Under the pieces are notes generated by a model. The model searched no databases and had not been told where the DNA came from. It saw only the letters and a program-made list of their open reading frames with translations. 64,000 nucleotides of DNA from Treponema sp. C6A8 (GTDB lineage: Bacteria; Spirochaetota; Spirochaetia; Treponematales; Treponemataceae), in NCBI RefSeq assembly GCF_000619925.1, contig NZ_JHVB01000012.1:34107-98106 (forward strand), in the 5' to 3' direction. Of this stretch, positions 1-8,665 are shown piece after piece. Both the position numbers and the translations under genes were made by a program. The first letter of the stretch is position 1. Every line of letters begins with the position of its first letter.

Positions 1-1581
1 GGCTGCAACCTGACCTGCCGCAATTGCATTGATAGCGGTAGAAGGACCTGTTACGCAGTCTCCGCCAGAGAAAACACCGTCCAGATTCTGAACCTGGCAC
101 ATTTCATCTGCGATAATTCGTCCGCGGTTTACAGGGACTCCGGCTTTCTCGAAAGGTTCTGCATCACATCGCTGGCCGACGCCTAAAATCAAAAGATCGC
201 ACTTAAAGCGGTAAGGGTAGGCACTTGAATGTTCAGTTGTCATCATTCCGTAATCATCATATGGACCGACAATTTCCGGCTGGAGCCAGAGAGCCTGAAC
301 AAGACCTGTTTCTTTATCTGCTTCAAGGTTCAAAAAGCTCAAAAGGGTTCTGAAGCGGACTCCTTCCTGCATTGCAGCGCGGATTTCACTTGAAAGGGCT
401 GTCATATCATCACGCTTACGGGTAAATACGTGGATTGTTGCGGCATTAAGTCGGGCTGCAGTTCTGGCAGCATCCATTGCAACGTTTCCACCACCTATCA
501 ATACAACCTTTTTACCTGTAAGATCCATTCCTTCACCCTTTGCAACCTTCTGCAAGAAATCTGCGGCAGGAATTACATTCGGAGCGTCGGCATTTTCTAC
601 CGGCATGCGGTTTCCAATCTGGGCACCGATTCCCAGGAAAACAGCATCATAATTTTTTCTGAGTTCTTCAAACTGTATATCGCGGCCAACCTTTGTCTGA
701 TATTTGATTTCAATATCACCGGCCTTTATAAGAACTTCTATATCATCATCAAGTTTTTCTTTTGGAAGACGGTATTCAGGAATTCCGTAACGCAGCATAC
801 CTCCAAGTTTCTGATGTTCTTCAAAAACTACGGCTTTGTGTCCCATGAGGGCAAGGAAGTAGGCGCATGTAAGGCCTGAAGGACCACCTCCAACAATTGC
901 AATTTTCTTTCCGGTCTTTACATTTGCTTTTGGTGGCTGCACCTTACGGGCATTCATCTGGTCAACGGCAAATTTTTTAAGACCTCGGATATTTATAGCC
1001 TCATCTATTATCTGGCGGCGGCATTTATTTTCGCAGGGGTGTTCGCAAACCATTGCGCAGGCTGTCGGGAAAGGATTCTTGTCCCGTATAAGATTGATGG
1101 CCTGATCAAATTTTCCTTCCTTTATAAGAGCTATGTAACCAGGAACATTTACGTGAGCAGGACAAAGGGTAAGGCAAGGTATTGTCTGAATTGTATTCTC
1201 GACGCATTTTCTGGACTTTATATGGCTTTCGTATTCATCTGCAAATTCTTCCATGCTGTGCAGAACCATGTTTGCGGCAACGGCACCCACGGCACAGTCA
1301 GAAGTCTGGACAATCATAGTACAAAGGTCTTTCATTTTACTTAATGTTTCTTCAGAACCTTCGCCTTTTAGAATTGAATTAAGAAGCCTTTCAACTTCAA
1401 CAAGACCATCGCGGCAGGGAACACATTTTCCGCAGCTCTGGTTCATCGACATTTGTAAAAGTGAGCGGTAAAGAACGAGTGGACACATTCCTGGCGGATA
1501 TGAAGTAATTCTTGTTTTAAACTTATTCAGAATGACATTCATGCGGTCATTCATGTTTCCTTTTTTTGCCAGACGATGCAT
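1..1581 (-). CDS. NuoF-type 4Fe-4S / GltD-like FAD oxidoreductase, C-terminus cut by window edge
   Basis: The reading frame is open from an ATG at 1581 to base 1 (527 codons); the C-terminus lies outside. The N-terminus has the iron-sulfur motif of the NuoF C-terminal domain, CGKCVPC (Cys50, 53, 56) with a fourth Cys at 96. A GltD-type Cys cluster follows (Cys136/140 and 175-187, within ACAMVCEHPCENKC). Next comes an FAD Rossmann motif, IAIVGGGPSG, near residue 231. The visible end, GVFSGGDCVTGPSTAINAIAAG, is the classic second FAD-binding segment of glutamate synthase small subunits. The family passes electrons between NAD(P)H, flavin and Fe-S clusters; in anaerobes such fusions often sit beside hydrogenase or ferredoxin genes, which cannot be checked here. 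SD AAGGAG precedes the ATG. The partner and exact reaction are unknown. Confidence 0.88.
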   Translation of the reverse strand, partial: MHRLAKKGNMNDRMNVILNKFKTRITSYPPGMCPLVLYRSLLQMSMNQSCGKCVPCRDGLVEVERLLNSILKGEGSEETLSKMKDLCTMIVQTSDCAVGAVAANMVLHSMEEFADEYESHIKSRKCVENTIQTIPCLTLCPAHVNVPGYIALIKEGKFDQAINLIRDKNPFPTACAMVCEHPCENKCRRQIIDEAINIRGLKKFAVDQMNARKVQPPKANVKTGKKIAIVGGGPSGLTCAYFLALMGHKAVVFEEHQKLGGMLRYGIPEYRLPKEKLDDDIEVLIKAGDIEIKYQTKVGRDIQFEELRKNYDAVFLGIGAQIGNRMPVENADAPNVIPAADFLQKVAKGEGMDLTGKKVVLIGGGNVAMDAARTAARLNAATIHVFTRKRDDMTALSSEIRAAMQEGVRFRTLLSFLNLEADKETGLVQALWLQPEIVGPYDDYGMMTTEHSSAYPYRFKCDLLILGVGQRCDAEPFEKAGVPVNRGRIIADEMCQVQNLDGVFSGGDCVTGPSTAINAIAAGQVAA

Positions 1582-1600
1582 AAAATCTCCTTAACAATCT

Positions 1601-1629
1601 ATTATAACTCAGGAAATGGCACTTGTAAA
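1601..1629 (-). promoter_or_regulatory. sigma70-type promoter of the Fe-S flavoprotein gene
   Basis: On the minus strand, -35 TTTACA (1624-1629) and -10 TATAAT (1601-1606) are separated by 17 bp. They lie 20 bp upstream of the ATG, leaving room for the SD AAGGAG. Confidence 0.6.
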
Positions 1630-1658
1630 AAAGATTGTGTGTAAACGGCAGATCAAGC

Positions 1659-1689
1659 GGTTTAAAATTTTTAAACCTGTACGTATAAT
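1659..1689 (+). promoter_or_regulatory. promoter with 19-bp palindrome before the 1740 gene
   Basis: -35 TTTAAA (1661-1666) and -10 TATAAT (1684-1689) have a 17-bp spacer. The -35 lies inside a perfect inverted repeat, GGTTTAAA-att-TTTAAACC (1659-1677), so a repressor site is plausible. The regulator is unknown. Confidence 0.45.
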
Positions 1690-1739
1690 TTTAACGATGC
1701 ATATCCTCTTTTTTTGGGTGTTCTAGGAGAAAATAAAAA

Positions 1740-2744
1740 ATGGAATCAAAAAAAATAAATGGACCAACTTTTGAAGATTATATTTCGGGAATGAAAGGTC
1801 TCTACAATTGTCTTATTCGTGATGACAGGCCTGTTAATGAAAAAACGCCGGAATATTGCAAATATTGGGAAGCCCAGCTTCTGTACGCTATGAAATATGC
1901 AACCTATAGCGAGGTTATGTACTCTTTTCTTGCAAAGAATCTGCAAAAGGCATTAAAGGATGGCGATTTTGAAAAAGCCCGTGTGATTATGTATCAGGCT
2001 ACATTCTTAGAGCATGCAGAGACTGGAAGCACATCCGGCTATGACCATAGCGGACGATTTCTTGAGGTAATGAAATATGCTTCATGTCTTGGTCTTGATG
2101 TACTTTACAGATGCTTTCCCAATGATGTTCCATTTTCTAACAATGGTTATCCAATAACTACAATAATTGTAAATCTCTTGATTTGCATTATGTACAATAC
2201 TGCGGAATCTAAAAAGTATGATGAAGAATCTATTGTTTTAAAGGCAGAAAAGCGTCTTACAAAAAAATCTGACAAGGCATTTTGTGGCGTTTTAATGTGC
2301 TTGCTCGGAATCTTAAAGCATGATGTTGGACGCTTTAATGAGGGCTTGCAGATAGCTGTATCAAATTGGAACAGGCAGGAAATAAACGAAACTGAAAAAG
2401 TGCTCTGTCAGGCTGCTGTAACTCTTATTATGATTGCAAAAAAGTTTATGTCGCCGGAAGAATTTTCTAATATCGAATATCCTGAGGCAAAGAATTTTTC
2501 ACGCAAATATCTTGAATATATACTTTCTCAGGCTTCTTTTGAACCGAAAGCATTTTACGAGTTTCCTGATGAGCTTGCTCCAATAAACAGCCTTATGCTT
2601 TTGCCGATTCCTCTCACACAACTATATAAACCCTATGAAAATCGTGGGGGATATACTAAACGGGAAAGGGAAGGACTGTTTCTTGATTGTGAACGCATGG
2701 TTATTGATTTTGTACTTGATTATCGCAAAAATTATAATGTATGA
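1740..2744 (+). CDS. hypothetical protein, mostly helical, cytoplasmic
   Basis: 334 residues with no signal peptide or membrane segment. I do not recognise the family with certainty. The segment around residues 175-245, with KHDVGRFNEGLQIAVSNW followed by a TEKVLCQAAVTLIMIAK helix, loosely recalls Imm49-type polymorphic-toxin immunity proteins; this is only an impression. SD AGGAG at 1726-1730. It overlaps the next gene by 4 bp (ATGA), so the two are translationally coupled. That gene encodes an SH3/ankyrin lipoprotein, and no toxin gene is visible nearby. Confidence 0.75.
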   Translation: MESKKINGPTFEDYISGMKGLYNCLIRDDRPVNEKTPEYCKYWEAQLLYAMKYATYSEVMYSFLAKNLQKALKDGDFEKARVIMYQATFLEHAETGSTSGYDHSGRFLEVMKYASCLGLDVLYRCFPNDVPFSNNGYPITTIIVNLLICIMYNTAESKKYDEESIVLKAEKRLTKKSDKAFCGVLMCLLGILKHDVGRFNEGLQIAVSNWNRQEINETEKVLCQAAVTLIMIAKKFMSPEEFSNIEYPEAKNFSRKYLEYILSQASFEPKAFYEFPDELAPINSLMLLPIPLTQLYKPYENRGGYTKREREGLFLDCERMVIDFVLDYRKNYNV

Positions 2745-4486
2745 AAAAAATTGCTTCGTTTATTTCGCCGAAGAATTTTATTAGAACCCTTCTTATTTTA
2801 TTTATTTGTGTTTTCTCAGGCAGTTGTGGCGGAAAAAAAGCAGAGAATAAATTGTTTTCGTATAAAACCTGTACATTTGTGGGAGATTACGGAATTGTAG
2901 AAAATGAAAATGGAATGGGAGATTTAAGACGCTTTGCAAAAGGTACTCCGGTAAAAATAATTGGTTACAGCAAAGAACACGGAACATTTCATGTAACTGC
3001 TAAATCATATAGTCCTGGCTGGTGCTATGCGTCAGACCTTGAATTCAAACCTGATGTAATAAAATACCTTACAGATTTTATTGCTGATGGTGACTATACT
3101 ATAATTTCAATAATACAGCGAATAAAATATGAAAAGCTTTCTGAAATAAATGATTATATTCTGATGCTTTATAATTATCCGGGAATCGAACAGTATAATT
3201 CTGATCTTGAGAAGTACTTGTTTTATCATTTTTATAGAAATACAAAAATACATGATTTTGATGCCTTAAACGGCAAAGACTGTATGTATTTAAAAATGGT
3301 TGATGCAGACATCATTAAAGATTTTGTCGATTCCAAGGAACTTAAAGCATTAAATTTTTTCAATATTCCTATGGGAAAAAATCGCGAAACAATCCTGATA
3401 TATTCAATAAGAAATGATAAGCCGGACTTGTTTGAGTATGCACTTAAAAATCAATGGGATTTAACTGTAAAAGACAAATATGGCAAAACAGTCTTTGATT
3501 ATGCTGCCGAAAAGGGGTACACGGATATTGTCAATGCTGCAAATTCTTCTAAATCTTCAAATCATGATGCCGCATATGAAAAAATAATCGAAAACTGGCC
3601 CGAACATTCCCAAGAGGAACTTGATATAAAATTTCCTGATTCTGAAAACAGAAGAATCTGGGGTACAGATAAAACTGAAATTCAATCTTATGATGAAAAG
3701 GCTAGAGAAGACCTGAAATTTATAGAAGAAAAAGCAAAACTGGATCTTTCAGAAATCACTATTTCCAATAAATTGGGTCGATTAGTTTCTGCTACGAATC
3801 AGTACATGATTACTGATCAAGGAGAAAAAATACCTGTAGGAATTCTTGAAAGTCTGGAAATTGTCAGAATGCTGCCATATAAGCATACTGTCTTAATAGA
3901 CGGAAAAACAGTTGAATCACCTTTTTTCCTTGTAAAAAAAGACGACGGAAGACTGGGTATTATAAATGCGCTTACATTCTATCGCTTTAGTTGTCGTGAA
4001 TCTTTTTATGAACAGCTTGATGAAGATGATGAAGATTATGATTCTTATGACTGGGGATTAAAATTTACCGGTTATAAAACAATTCTTGCAAAATTGTTCA
4101 CTGCTAAAAAAGAACATTGGGAAGAAAGGGATTTTCTGGGAGATTTTCTTATGATTGAAGAAAACCTGGAAGAAGATGGTTCATATTCTATGACTATTAC
4201 ACCTCTGTCATTTGATGATCTTCTGGAATTCAGCTACTATTGGGAGGCGCATGAAGATGAAGATGGTTGCCGTGGAGAAATCTCTTTGAGTACAGAGTTA
4301 TCTGTTTCTTTGGGACCTGCTTGCTTTGAACCTTCAGAAAAACATGAGCTTTATTTTGATATTACCCGCGAATTTAGAGGAATAAGATATAATCCTAATT
4401 TTACTGATGTTTTTAAGATTAATACGAACCGATATCTTGTGGATGGCAATCGACTTAAACACATCTACACGACTAATAGACACTAG
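2741..4486 (+). CDS. lipoprotein with SH3-like N-terminus and ankyrin-like repeat
   Basis: 581 residues. The N-terminal helix ends in FSGSC, a relaxed spirochaete lipobox, so the mature protein is probably lipid-anchored. Residues about 40-100 look like a bacterial SH3 fold (GDYGIVENENGMGDLRRF ... GWCYASDLEF). Residues about 210-270 carry ankyrin-like helices (ETILIYSIRNDKPDLFEYAL, then DKYGKTVFDYAAEKGYTDIV). The C-terminal half is acidic and unassigned. The start is fixed by the ATGA overlap with the upstream gene. The role is unknown; the SH3 plus repeat layout suggests binding to cell wall or protein partners rather than catalysis. Confidence 0.75.
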   Translation: MKKIASFISPKNFIRTLLILFICVFSGSCGGKKAENKLFSYKTCTFVGDYGIVENENGMGDLRRFAKGTPVKIIGYSKEHGTFHVTAKSYSPGWCYASDLEFKPDVIKYLTDFIADGDYTIISIIQRIKYEKLSEINDYILMLYNYPGIEQYNSDLEKYLFYHFYRNTKIHDFDALNGKDCMYLKMVDADIIKDFVDSKELKALNFFNIPMGKNRETILIYSIRNDKPDLFEYALKNQWDLTVKDKYGKTVFDYAAEKGYTDIVNAANSSKSSNHDAAYEKIIENWPEHSQEELDIKFPDSENRRIWGTDKTEIQSYDEKAREDLKFIEEKAKLDLSEITISNKLGRLVSATNQYMITDQGEKIPVGILESLEIVRMLPYKHTVLIDGKTVESPFFLVKKDDGRLGIINALTFYRFSCRESFYEQLDEDDEDYDSYDWGLKFTGYKTILAKLFTAKKEHWEERDFLGDFLMIEENLEEDGSYSMTITPLSFDDLLEFSYYWEAHEDEDGCRGEISLSTELSVSLGPACFEPSEKHELYFDITREFRGIRYNPNFTDVFKINTNRYLVDGNRLKHIYTTNRH

Positions 4487-4529
4487 AGGGGTAATCATGT
4501 GAATTTTATAAAAAAGGCTGTAGCGAATA

Positions 4530-4558
4530 TTGAATTTATTTTCAAAAATATATATTAT
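4530..4558 (+). promoter_or_regulatory. rpsU promoter
   Basis: -35 TTGAAT (4530-4535), 17-bp spacer, -10 TATTAT (4553-4558). A strong SD (AAGGAGGTGA) follows at about 4588. Confidence 0.6.
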
Positions 4559-4602
4559 ATTGCTATTGTTTTCGGTATTCCGGCAGAAGGAGGTGACATT
4601 AA

Positions 4603-4809
4603 ATGGCAACAATCAACGTAGATGATTCAGAGAACCTTGAAAAAGCAATCAAACGTTTTAAGCGTATGGTTGAAAAAGAAGGTATTATCCGCGAATTCAA
4701 AAAGCGCGAATACTTTGTAAAACCTTCTGCAACTCTTCACCAGAAGAAAACAACTCTCGAAAGAAAACTTTTGAACAAAAGACGTAAGACAGAGAGAAAA
4801 GACTACTAG
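4603..4809 (+). CDS. rpsU: 30S ribosomal protein S21
   Basis: 68 residues, the normal bS21 length, lysine/arginine rich. It opens [19 protein letters not shown] and continues with the conserved [13 protein letters not shown] region. bS21 sits on the 30S platform near the 3' end of 16S rRNA and assists initiation. The SD AAGGAGGTGA is the strongest in the window. The gene is monocistronic, with its own promoter and a terminator directly downstream. Confidence 0.97.
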   Translation: MATINVDDSENLEKAIKRFKRMVEKEGIIREFKKREYFVKPSATLHQKKTTLERKLLNKRRKTERKDY

Positions 4810-4818
4810 TTAGTCGTA

Positions 4819-4853
4819 AAGCCCCCGGAAATTCCCGAGGGCTTAATTTTTTT
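4819..4853 (+). terminator. rho-independent terminator of rpsU
   Basis: A hairpin AAGCCCCCGG / CCCGAGGGCTT (4819-4844, one mismatch) is followed by a T-rich tract to 4853. Confidence 0.85.
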
Positions 4854-4866
4854 ATAATGCTGATTT

Positions 4867-4872
4867 TATAAT
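4867..4872 (+). promoter_or_regulatory. -10 box, probable leaderless start of prepilin peptidase
   Basis: TATAAT lies 6 nt before the ATG at 4879, with no SD-like sequence between the rpsU terminator and the start. Transcription would begin at or next to the start codon. Confidence 0.5.
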
Positions 4873-4878
4873 TTAAAA

Positions 4879-5322
4879 ATGCTGACAATACTCCGCCTTT
4901 CCCTAGTTTTTATAATATGCGCAATTCTTTCTATTCAGGATGTAAAATGCAAAAAAATTTCTGTCCCTATCCTGCTGTCTGCTTTTCTTCTTCAAATAAT
5001 TCTTATTGCTATAGAAGCTTTTGATTTGCTGATACCTCATTTGATTAATTCCATAGTTCTGACACTTTTTTATTTTTTTCAAAGCCGGTTTGCCCGTGGT
5101 AAACTTGGTTCTGGAGATATCCTCTTTGCAGCTTTTACAGGTTTATCAATTACTTTTTGGGGATTTTTATGGCTGACGCTGGTTATCCCGCCACTTGCTG
5201 CTCTTCTATTTGCACTTTTCTTCTATATATTTAATCATAAAATAGCTGCTATTCGCATTCCTTATGTTCCTTTTATGAGCATAGGCCTGATAGCAACAGT
5301 AATTATAGAATTGATTTTTTGA
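4879..5322 (+). CDS. type IV prepilin peptidase (A24 family)
   Basis: 147 residues, almost entirely hydrophobic with about five or six membrane segments. The two catalytic aspartates of A24 proteases are visible: Asp in SIQDVKCKK near residue 21, and the GxGD motif in KLGSGDILF near residue 80. It lacks the N-terminal methylase domain of full-length PilD, as archaeal/CpaA-type enzymes do. The family cleaves the leader of type IV pilin-like proteins at the inner membrane. No pilin or secretion gene lies nearby. It is probably co-transcribed with the chemoreceptor that starts about 50 bp downstream. Confidence 0.85.
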   Translation: MLTILRLSLVFIICAILSIQDVKCKKISVPILLSAFLLQIILIAIEAFDLLIPHLINSIVLTLFYFFQSRFARGKLGSGDILFAAFTGLSITFWGFLWLTLVIPPLAALLFALFFYIFNHKIAAIRIPYVPFMSIGLIATVIIELIF

Positions 5323-5374
5323 TTTGCCACCTTTGTTTTTTAGATATAAAATAGATATACAGGAGTTTTTCTTT

Positions 5375-7459
5375 ATGAGTAAAAAACGTTACCGAATTTC
5401 AGTCATCCTTTGTGTGATTCTTGTTGGCTTGATTTTAATTATTAATGCGGTGCAGGGAGTCTTCATGTCTTCTTACACAAAAAAATCAACCGGCGAAAGT
5501 TATGCTATGGATTGTACTCAGATTACAAACGCCTATTCACTTGCGATTGCTAATAAAATCAGTGAGTACATGAATCAGATGAGTTTCTATTCTGATGCGG
5601 ATGTTGTTGCAACTGGAGATGATGCAAAGATTGTTACCTGGCTTAAAGAGCATAACGGAACACGAAAAACCTACTTTTCTTCTATAATTTATGCAGGAAA
5701 AGATGGACGCGGTTATACCGATGTTGGAGGCGTTGAAAATGTTTCTAACGAACGCTTCTACAAAGAAATAATGAGAAACGGAAAATCAAGCTATGTTGAT
5801 AATCCGACCCGCGATTCAAACGGAAATACAGTTTTCCATATTGCGCGTGCGGCTAAGGTTCACGGTGAGATTTTCGGTGTATTTTCTGCGGTTGTTTCCC
5901 TTGAAAATGTAAAGAACATGGTGGATTACATTCTTCTTGGAGAGACAGGACAGACCTGGATTATTGCTGATGATGGAACTGTTGTCGCAAACGTAAATCC
6001 TGATGTCGTAATGAAAACAAATCTTCTGAATAGTTCAAATGACGAGTCAGTTATTGAAATTGTACAAAAAGCTGTTAATGGTGGTATTGGTACCGGCTGG
6101 ACTAAAGACTGGGGTGGACTTAAAGGAAATATCTTTGTTACTTATACTCCAATTGCTTATACACCTTGGGTTTTTGCTTTTACAATTGCTGAATCTCAGA
6201 TGAATAAAACCGGAAATATGCTGCGAAACACAAATGTAATTATTTCTGTTCTCACAATCCTGATTTTGACTTTGTGTACTCTCCTTGTTTCTGGCTTTAT
6301 GCTTAAGCCTCTTGGAATTGTAGAAAAATCTATTAATGGAATTGCATCAGGTCATGCTGACTTAACCCAGCGAATTAAAATTGATTCTAAAACTGAAATC
6401 GGTTCGGTTGTAGACGGCTTTAATAAATTTGCAGAAAAGCTTCAGACTATTATTACTGAACTTAAACATTCTAAAGATGCTCTTGCCGCTGCCGGTGAAG
6501 AAATGCATTCCTGCACCCAGGAAACTGCTGATTCAAATGCACAGATTCTTTCTAATATCGAAACCGTTTCTTCCCGCATTACACACCAGTCAGAAAGTGT
6601 TCATCAGACTGCAGGCGCGGTAAATGAGATTGCATCTAACATTGAATCGCTTGAGCGCATGATTGAACAGATGGTTCAGAGTGTTAGTCAGGCTTCTGCT
6701 GCTGTTGAACAGATGATTGGAAACATTGATTCTGTAAACGGTTCTGTAAAGAAGATGGCAGACCAGTTTGTTGAACTGGAAGAAACTTCTGCAATTGGAA
6801 CAGAACGCCAGAATGATGTAAATGAAAAAATCAGTCAGATTGAGCAGGAATCTGTAATGCTTCAGGAAGCAAATACTGCAATTGCAAATATTGCCCGCGA
6901 GACAAACCTTCTTGCTATGAACGCGGCAATTGAAGCGGCTCATGCAGGCGAGGCAGGAAAAGGTTTCGCGGTTGTTGCCGACGAAATTCGAAAACTTTCG
7001 GAAACATCTTCTGCTCAGTCAAAGACAATCGGAAATCAGCTTAAGAAAATCCGGGATTCTATTGAAAGCGTTGTTTCTGCTTCTCAGGCTTCAAGTGAAG
7101 CTTTCAATTCTGTTACGGACAAAATCCAAAGCACGGATCATCTTGTTAATCAGATTAAGGGTGCGATGGAAGAACAGGCTGAAGGTTCCCGCCAGATTGG
7201 CAGCGCGCTCAGCGTAATGAACGACAGTACTCTTGAGGTTAGAACAGCTTCTAAGGAAATGTCAGAAGGAAATAAAGCAATTCTTACAGAAATCCAGCAG
7301 CTTCAGGACGCTACAGGCGCTATCAGGGAAAGTATGCAGATTATTTCTAATACGACTGAAAAAATCACCGAAACGGGCGAGTCTCTGGATAATATCACAA
7401 AGATTATGTACAGCTCTATCATGGAAATTGGAAGCCAGATAGATCAGTTTACTGTTTAG
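5375..7459 (+). CDS. methyl-accepting chemotaxis protein with periplasmic Cache sensor
   Basis: 694 residues from the ATG at 5375, chosen because AGGAG lies at 5361-5365; an upstream in-frame ATG at 5324 has no SD. One N-terminal membrane helix, a large periplasmic dCache-like domain (about 35-280, with YAGKDGRGYTDVGG and WIIADDGTVVANVNPD), a second helix (about 285-310), HAMP, and a signalling domain with the hairpin-tip sequence [23 protein letters not shown]. It senses small ligands and controls CheA. The next gene, a sugar-binding lipoprotein, follows after only 13 bp, so it may present ligand to this receptor. It closely resembles the receptor at 42185, with near-identical ends (IGSQIDQFTV versus [10 protein letters not shown]). 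Confidence 0.92.
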   Translation: MSKKRYRISVILCVILVGLILIINAVQGVFMSSYTKKSTGESYAMDCTQITNAYSLAIANKISEYMNQMSFYSDADVVATGDDAKIVTWLKEHNGTRKTYFSSIIYAGKDGRGYTDVGGVENVSNERFYKEIMRNGKSSYVDNPTRDSNGNTVFHIARAAKVHGEIFGVFSAVVSLENVKNMVDYILLGETGQTWIIADDGTVVANVNPDVVMKTNLLNSSNDESVIEIVQKAVNGGIGTGWTKDWGGLKGNIFVTYTPIAYTPWVFAFTIAESQMNKTGNMLRNTNVIISVLTILILTLCTLLVSGFMLKPLGIVEKSINGIASGHADLTQRIKIDSKTEIGSVVDGFNKFAEKLQTIITELKHSKDALAAAGEEMHSCTQETADSNAQILSNIETVSSRITHQSESVHQTAGAVNEIASNIESLERMIEQMVQSVSQASAAVEQMIGNIDSVNGSVKKMADQFVELEETSAIGTERQNDVNEKISQIEQESVMLQEANTAIANIARETNLLAMNAAIEAAHAGEAGKGFAVVADEIRKLSETSSAQSKTIGNQLKKIRDSIESVVSASQASSEAFNSVTDKIQSTDHLVNQIKGAMEEQAEGSRQIGSALSVMNDSTLEVRTASKEMSEGNKAILTEIQQLQDATGAIRESMQIISNTTEKITETGESLDNITKIMYSSIMEIGSQIDQFTV

Positions 7460-7472
7460 TTTGGGGGCAATT

Positions 7473-8555
7473 ATGAAAAAACTTTGTAAATATATCGGTG
7501 CATTGCTTGTTTTGTCAGCTCTTTTGCTGAGTACTACTGGCTGTAAAAAACATTCAGAAAAAAAGGAAGTGATTGGTGTTCTTTTGCGAAACGACAATGA
7601 AGCTTTTCTTGCGGCCTATAAAGATGGCCTTGTAAAAGCTGCAAAAGAAAGTGGAATTACCCTTCAGTCTTATTCTGCAAATAATGATGCTGCAATCCAA
7701 ATCGACCAGCTTAAGACAATGCTTTTGAACGGTGTAAAGAATTTTGTTATTATTGCTTTCAATACAGACCTTACTGAGCAGATGGCGAAAATCATTAATT
7801 CACAGGGCGGTTCTGCAGCTTTTTCTAATGTAATCCCTTCTGTTGAAGCCCTTAAAGTTGGAAAAAACTTTTTCTATGCTTCTTCCCCTGAAACTGATGC
7901 CGGAAACTTTCAGGCTCAGATTATCGACAGTTATTTTAAGAAAAATCCGTCAAAACTAGATGGTAAAAATCTAAGGGTTGTTTACTTCAATGGTGAATAT
8001 GGTCATCCGGCTCAGATTTACCGCAAAGTTGGTGTAATGGAAGGTCTTGCAAAACTTGGTTATAACGTAAATGTTGTGGCTGAATTTGGTGCCAACTGGA
8101 ACATTGACAGTGCCCGCCAGTACCTTTCACTCTGGCTGGAAGGCAAGCACTCTGATTTTGATGTTGTAATTGCTCAGAATGATGAAATGGCTTTAGGTGC
8201 GGTAGAGGCACTTGTAAGTCACGGTTATGTTGATAATCCATCTAATCCAACTCAGGATGTAGACCGCGATGGAACAGCACTTTCTGTTCCTGTTCTTGGT
8301 GTAGATGCAACAGAAGGCGGTAAGGCATCAATGCAGAAAAATCAGATGTATGGAACTGTATTGCAGGATGCAAATGCTCAGGCTGCAACTGCTCTTGAAC
8401 TTGTATGGCAGTGTCTGGAAAACGGCACAGCTCAGGGCTATACAACAAAAGGTGGACTTTCGGCTGCTAAAGAAACAACAAAAGAGGCGCCTCTTACAGA
8501 CAGAAATGTAATTGATCAGTGTTTTATTGTTCCTTTTGTACCGGTAACAAAATAA
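7473..8555 (+). CDS. MglB-like periplasmic sugar-binding lipoprotein
   Basis: 360 residues from the ATG at 7473 with SD GGGGG at 7463. Signal peptide with lipobox STTGC. It has the periplasmic-binding-protein I fold of galactose/glucose binding proteins: early VIGVLLRNDNEAFLAAYKDG, middle IAQNDEMALGAVEAL, and late PVLGVDATEGGKASMQKNQMYGTVLQDA, matching the MglB pattern. No ABC permease or ATPase for sugars is present; the adjacent gene is a chemoreceptor 13 bp upstream. It may therefore serve chemotaxis, or feed a transporter encoded elsewhere. The exact sugar is not determinable. Confidence 0.87.
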   Translation: MKKLCKYIGALLVLSALLLSTTGCKKHSEKKEVIGVLLRNDNEAFLAAYKDGLVKAAKESGITLQSYSANNDAAIQIDQLKTMLLNGVKNFVIIAFNTDLTEQMAKIINSQGGSAAFSNVIPSVEALKVGKNFFYASSPETDAGNFQAQIIDSYFKKNPSKLDGKNLRVVYFNGEYGHPAQIYRKVGVMEGLAKLGYNVNVVAEFGANWNIDSARQYLSLWLEGKHSDFDVVIAQNDEMALGAVEALVSHGYVDNPSNPTQDVDRDGTALSVPVLGVDATEGGKASMQKNQMYGTVLQDANAQAATALELVWQCLENGTAQGYTTKGGLSAAKETTKEAPLTDRNVIDQCFIVPFVPVTK

Positions 8556-8575
8556 GAGAAATAAAATTTTATAAA

Positions 8576-8594
8576 ACCTATTGACTAAGTAGGT
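8576..8594 (+). promoter_or_regulatory. 19-bp palindromic operator of metQ, also found before cbiK
   Basis: ACCTATTGACTAAGTAGGT follows the symmetric pattern ACC-n-ACT-n-A-n-T-n-AGT-n-GGT, with one half-site reading ATT. The same 19-mer occurs in inverted orientation at 47197-47215 with 17 of 19 identities. It overlaps the metQ -35 box, as expected for a repressor. The half-sites recall Rrf2-family (IscR/CymR-type) targets; that is inference. Confidence 0.55.
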
Positions 8595-8610
8595 AATAAA
8601 GCGTTATAAC
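8581..8610 (+). promoter_or_regulatory. metQ promoter
   Basis: -35 TTGACT (8581-8586), 18-bp spacer, -10 TATAAC (8605-8610). The leader to the ATG at 8666 is about 50 nt and ends with SD GAGGAG. Confidence 0.65.
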
Positions 8611-8665
8611 AAAAACATAAAAAAAACGAGGCGAGCTTTTTAGACTGCCTTGCGAGGAGAATGCT

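Noticed and set aside
430..1344. Plus-strand open frames in the first 1.4 kb
   Set aside because: They run opposite to a clear flavoprotein gene with cofactor motifs, have no SD and no recognisable domain.
5324..5374. Upstream ATG for the first chemoreceptor
   Set aside because: It would put 17 residues before the membrane helix and has no SD, while the ATG at 5375 has AGGAG at the right distance.
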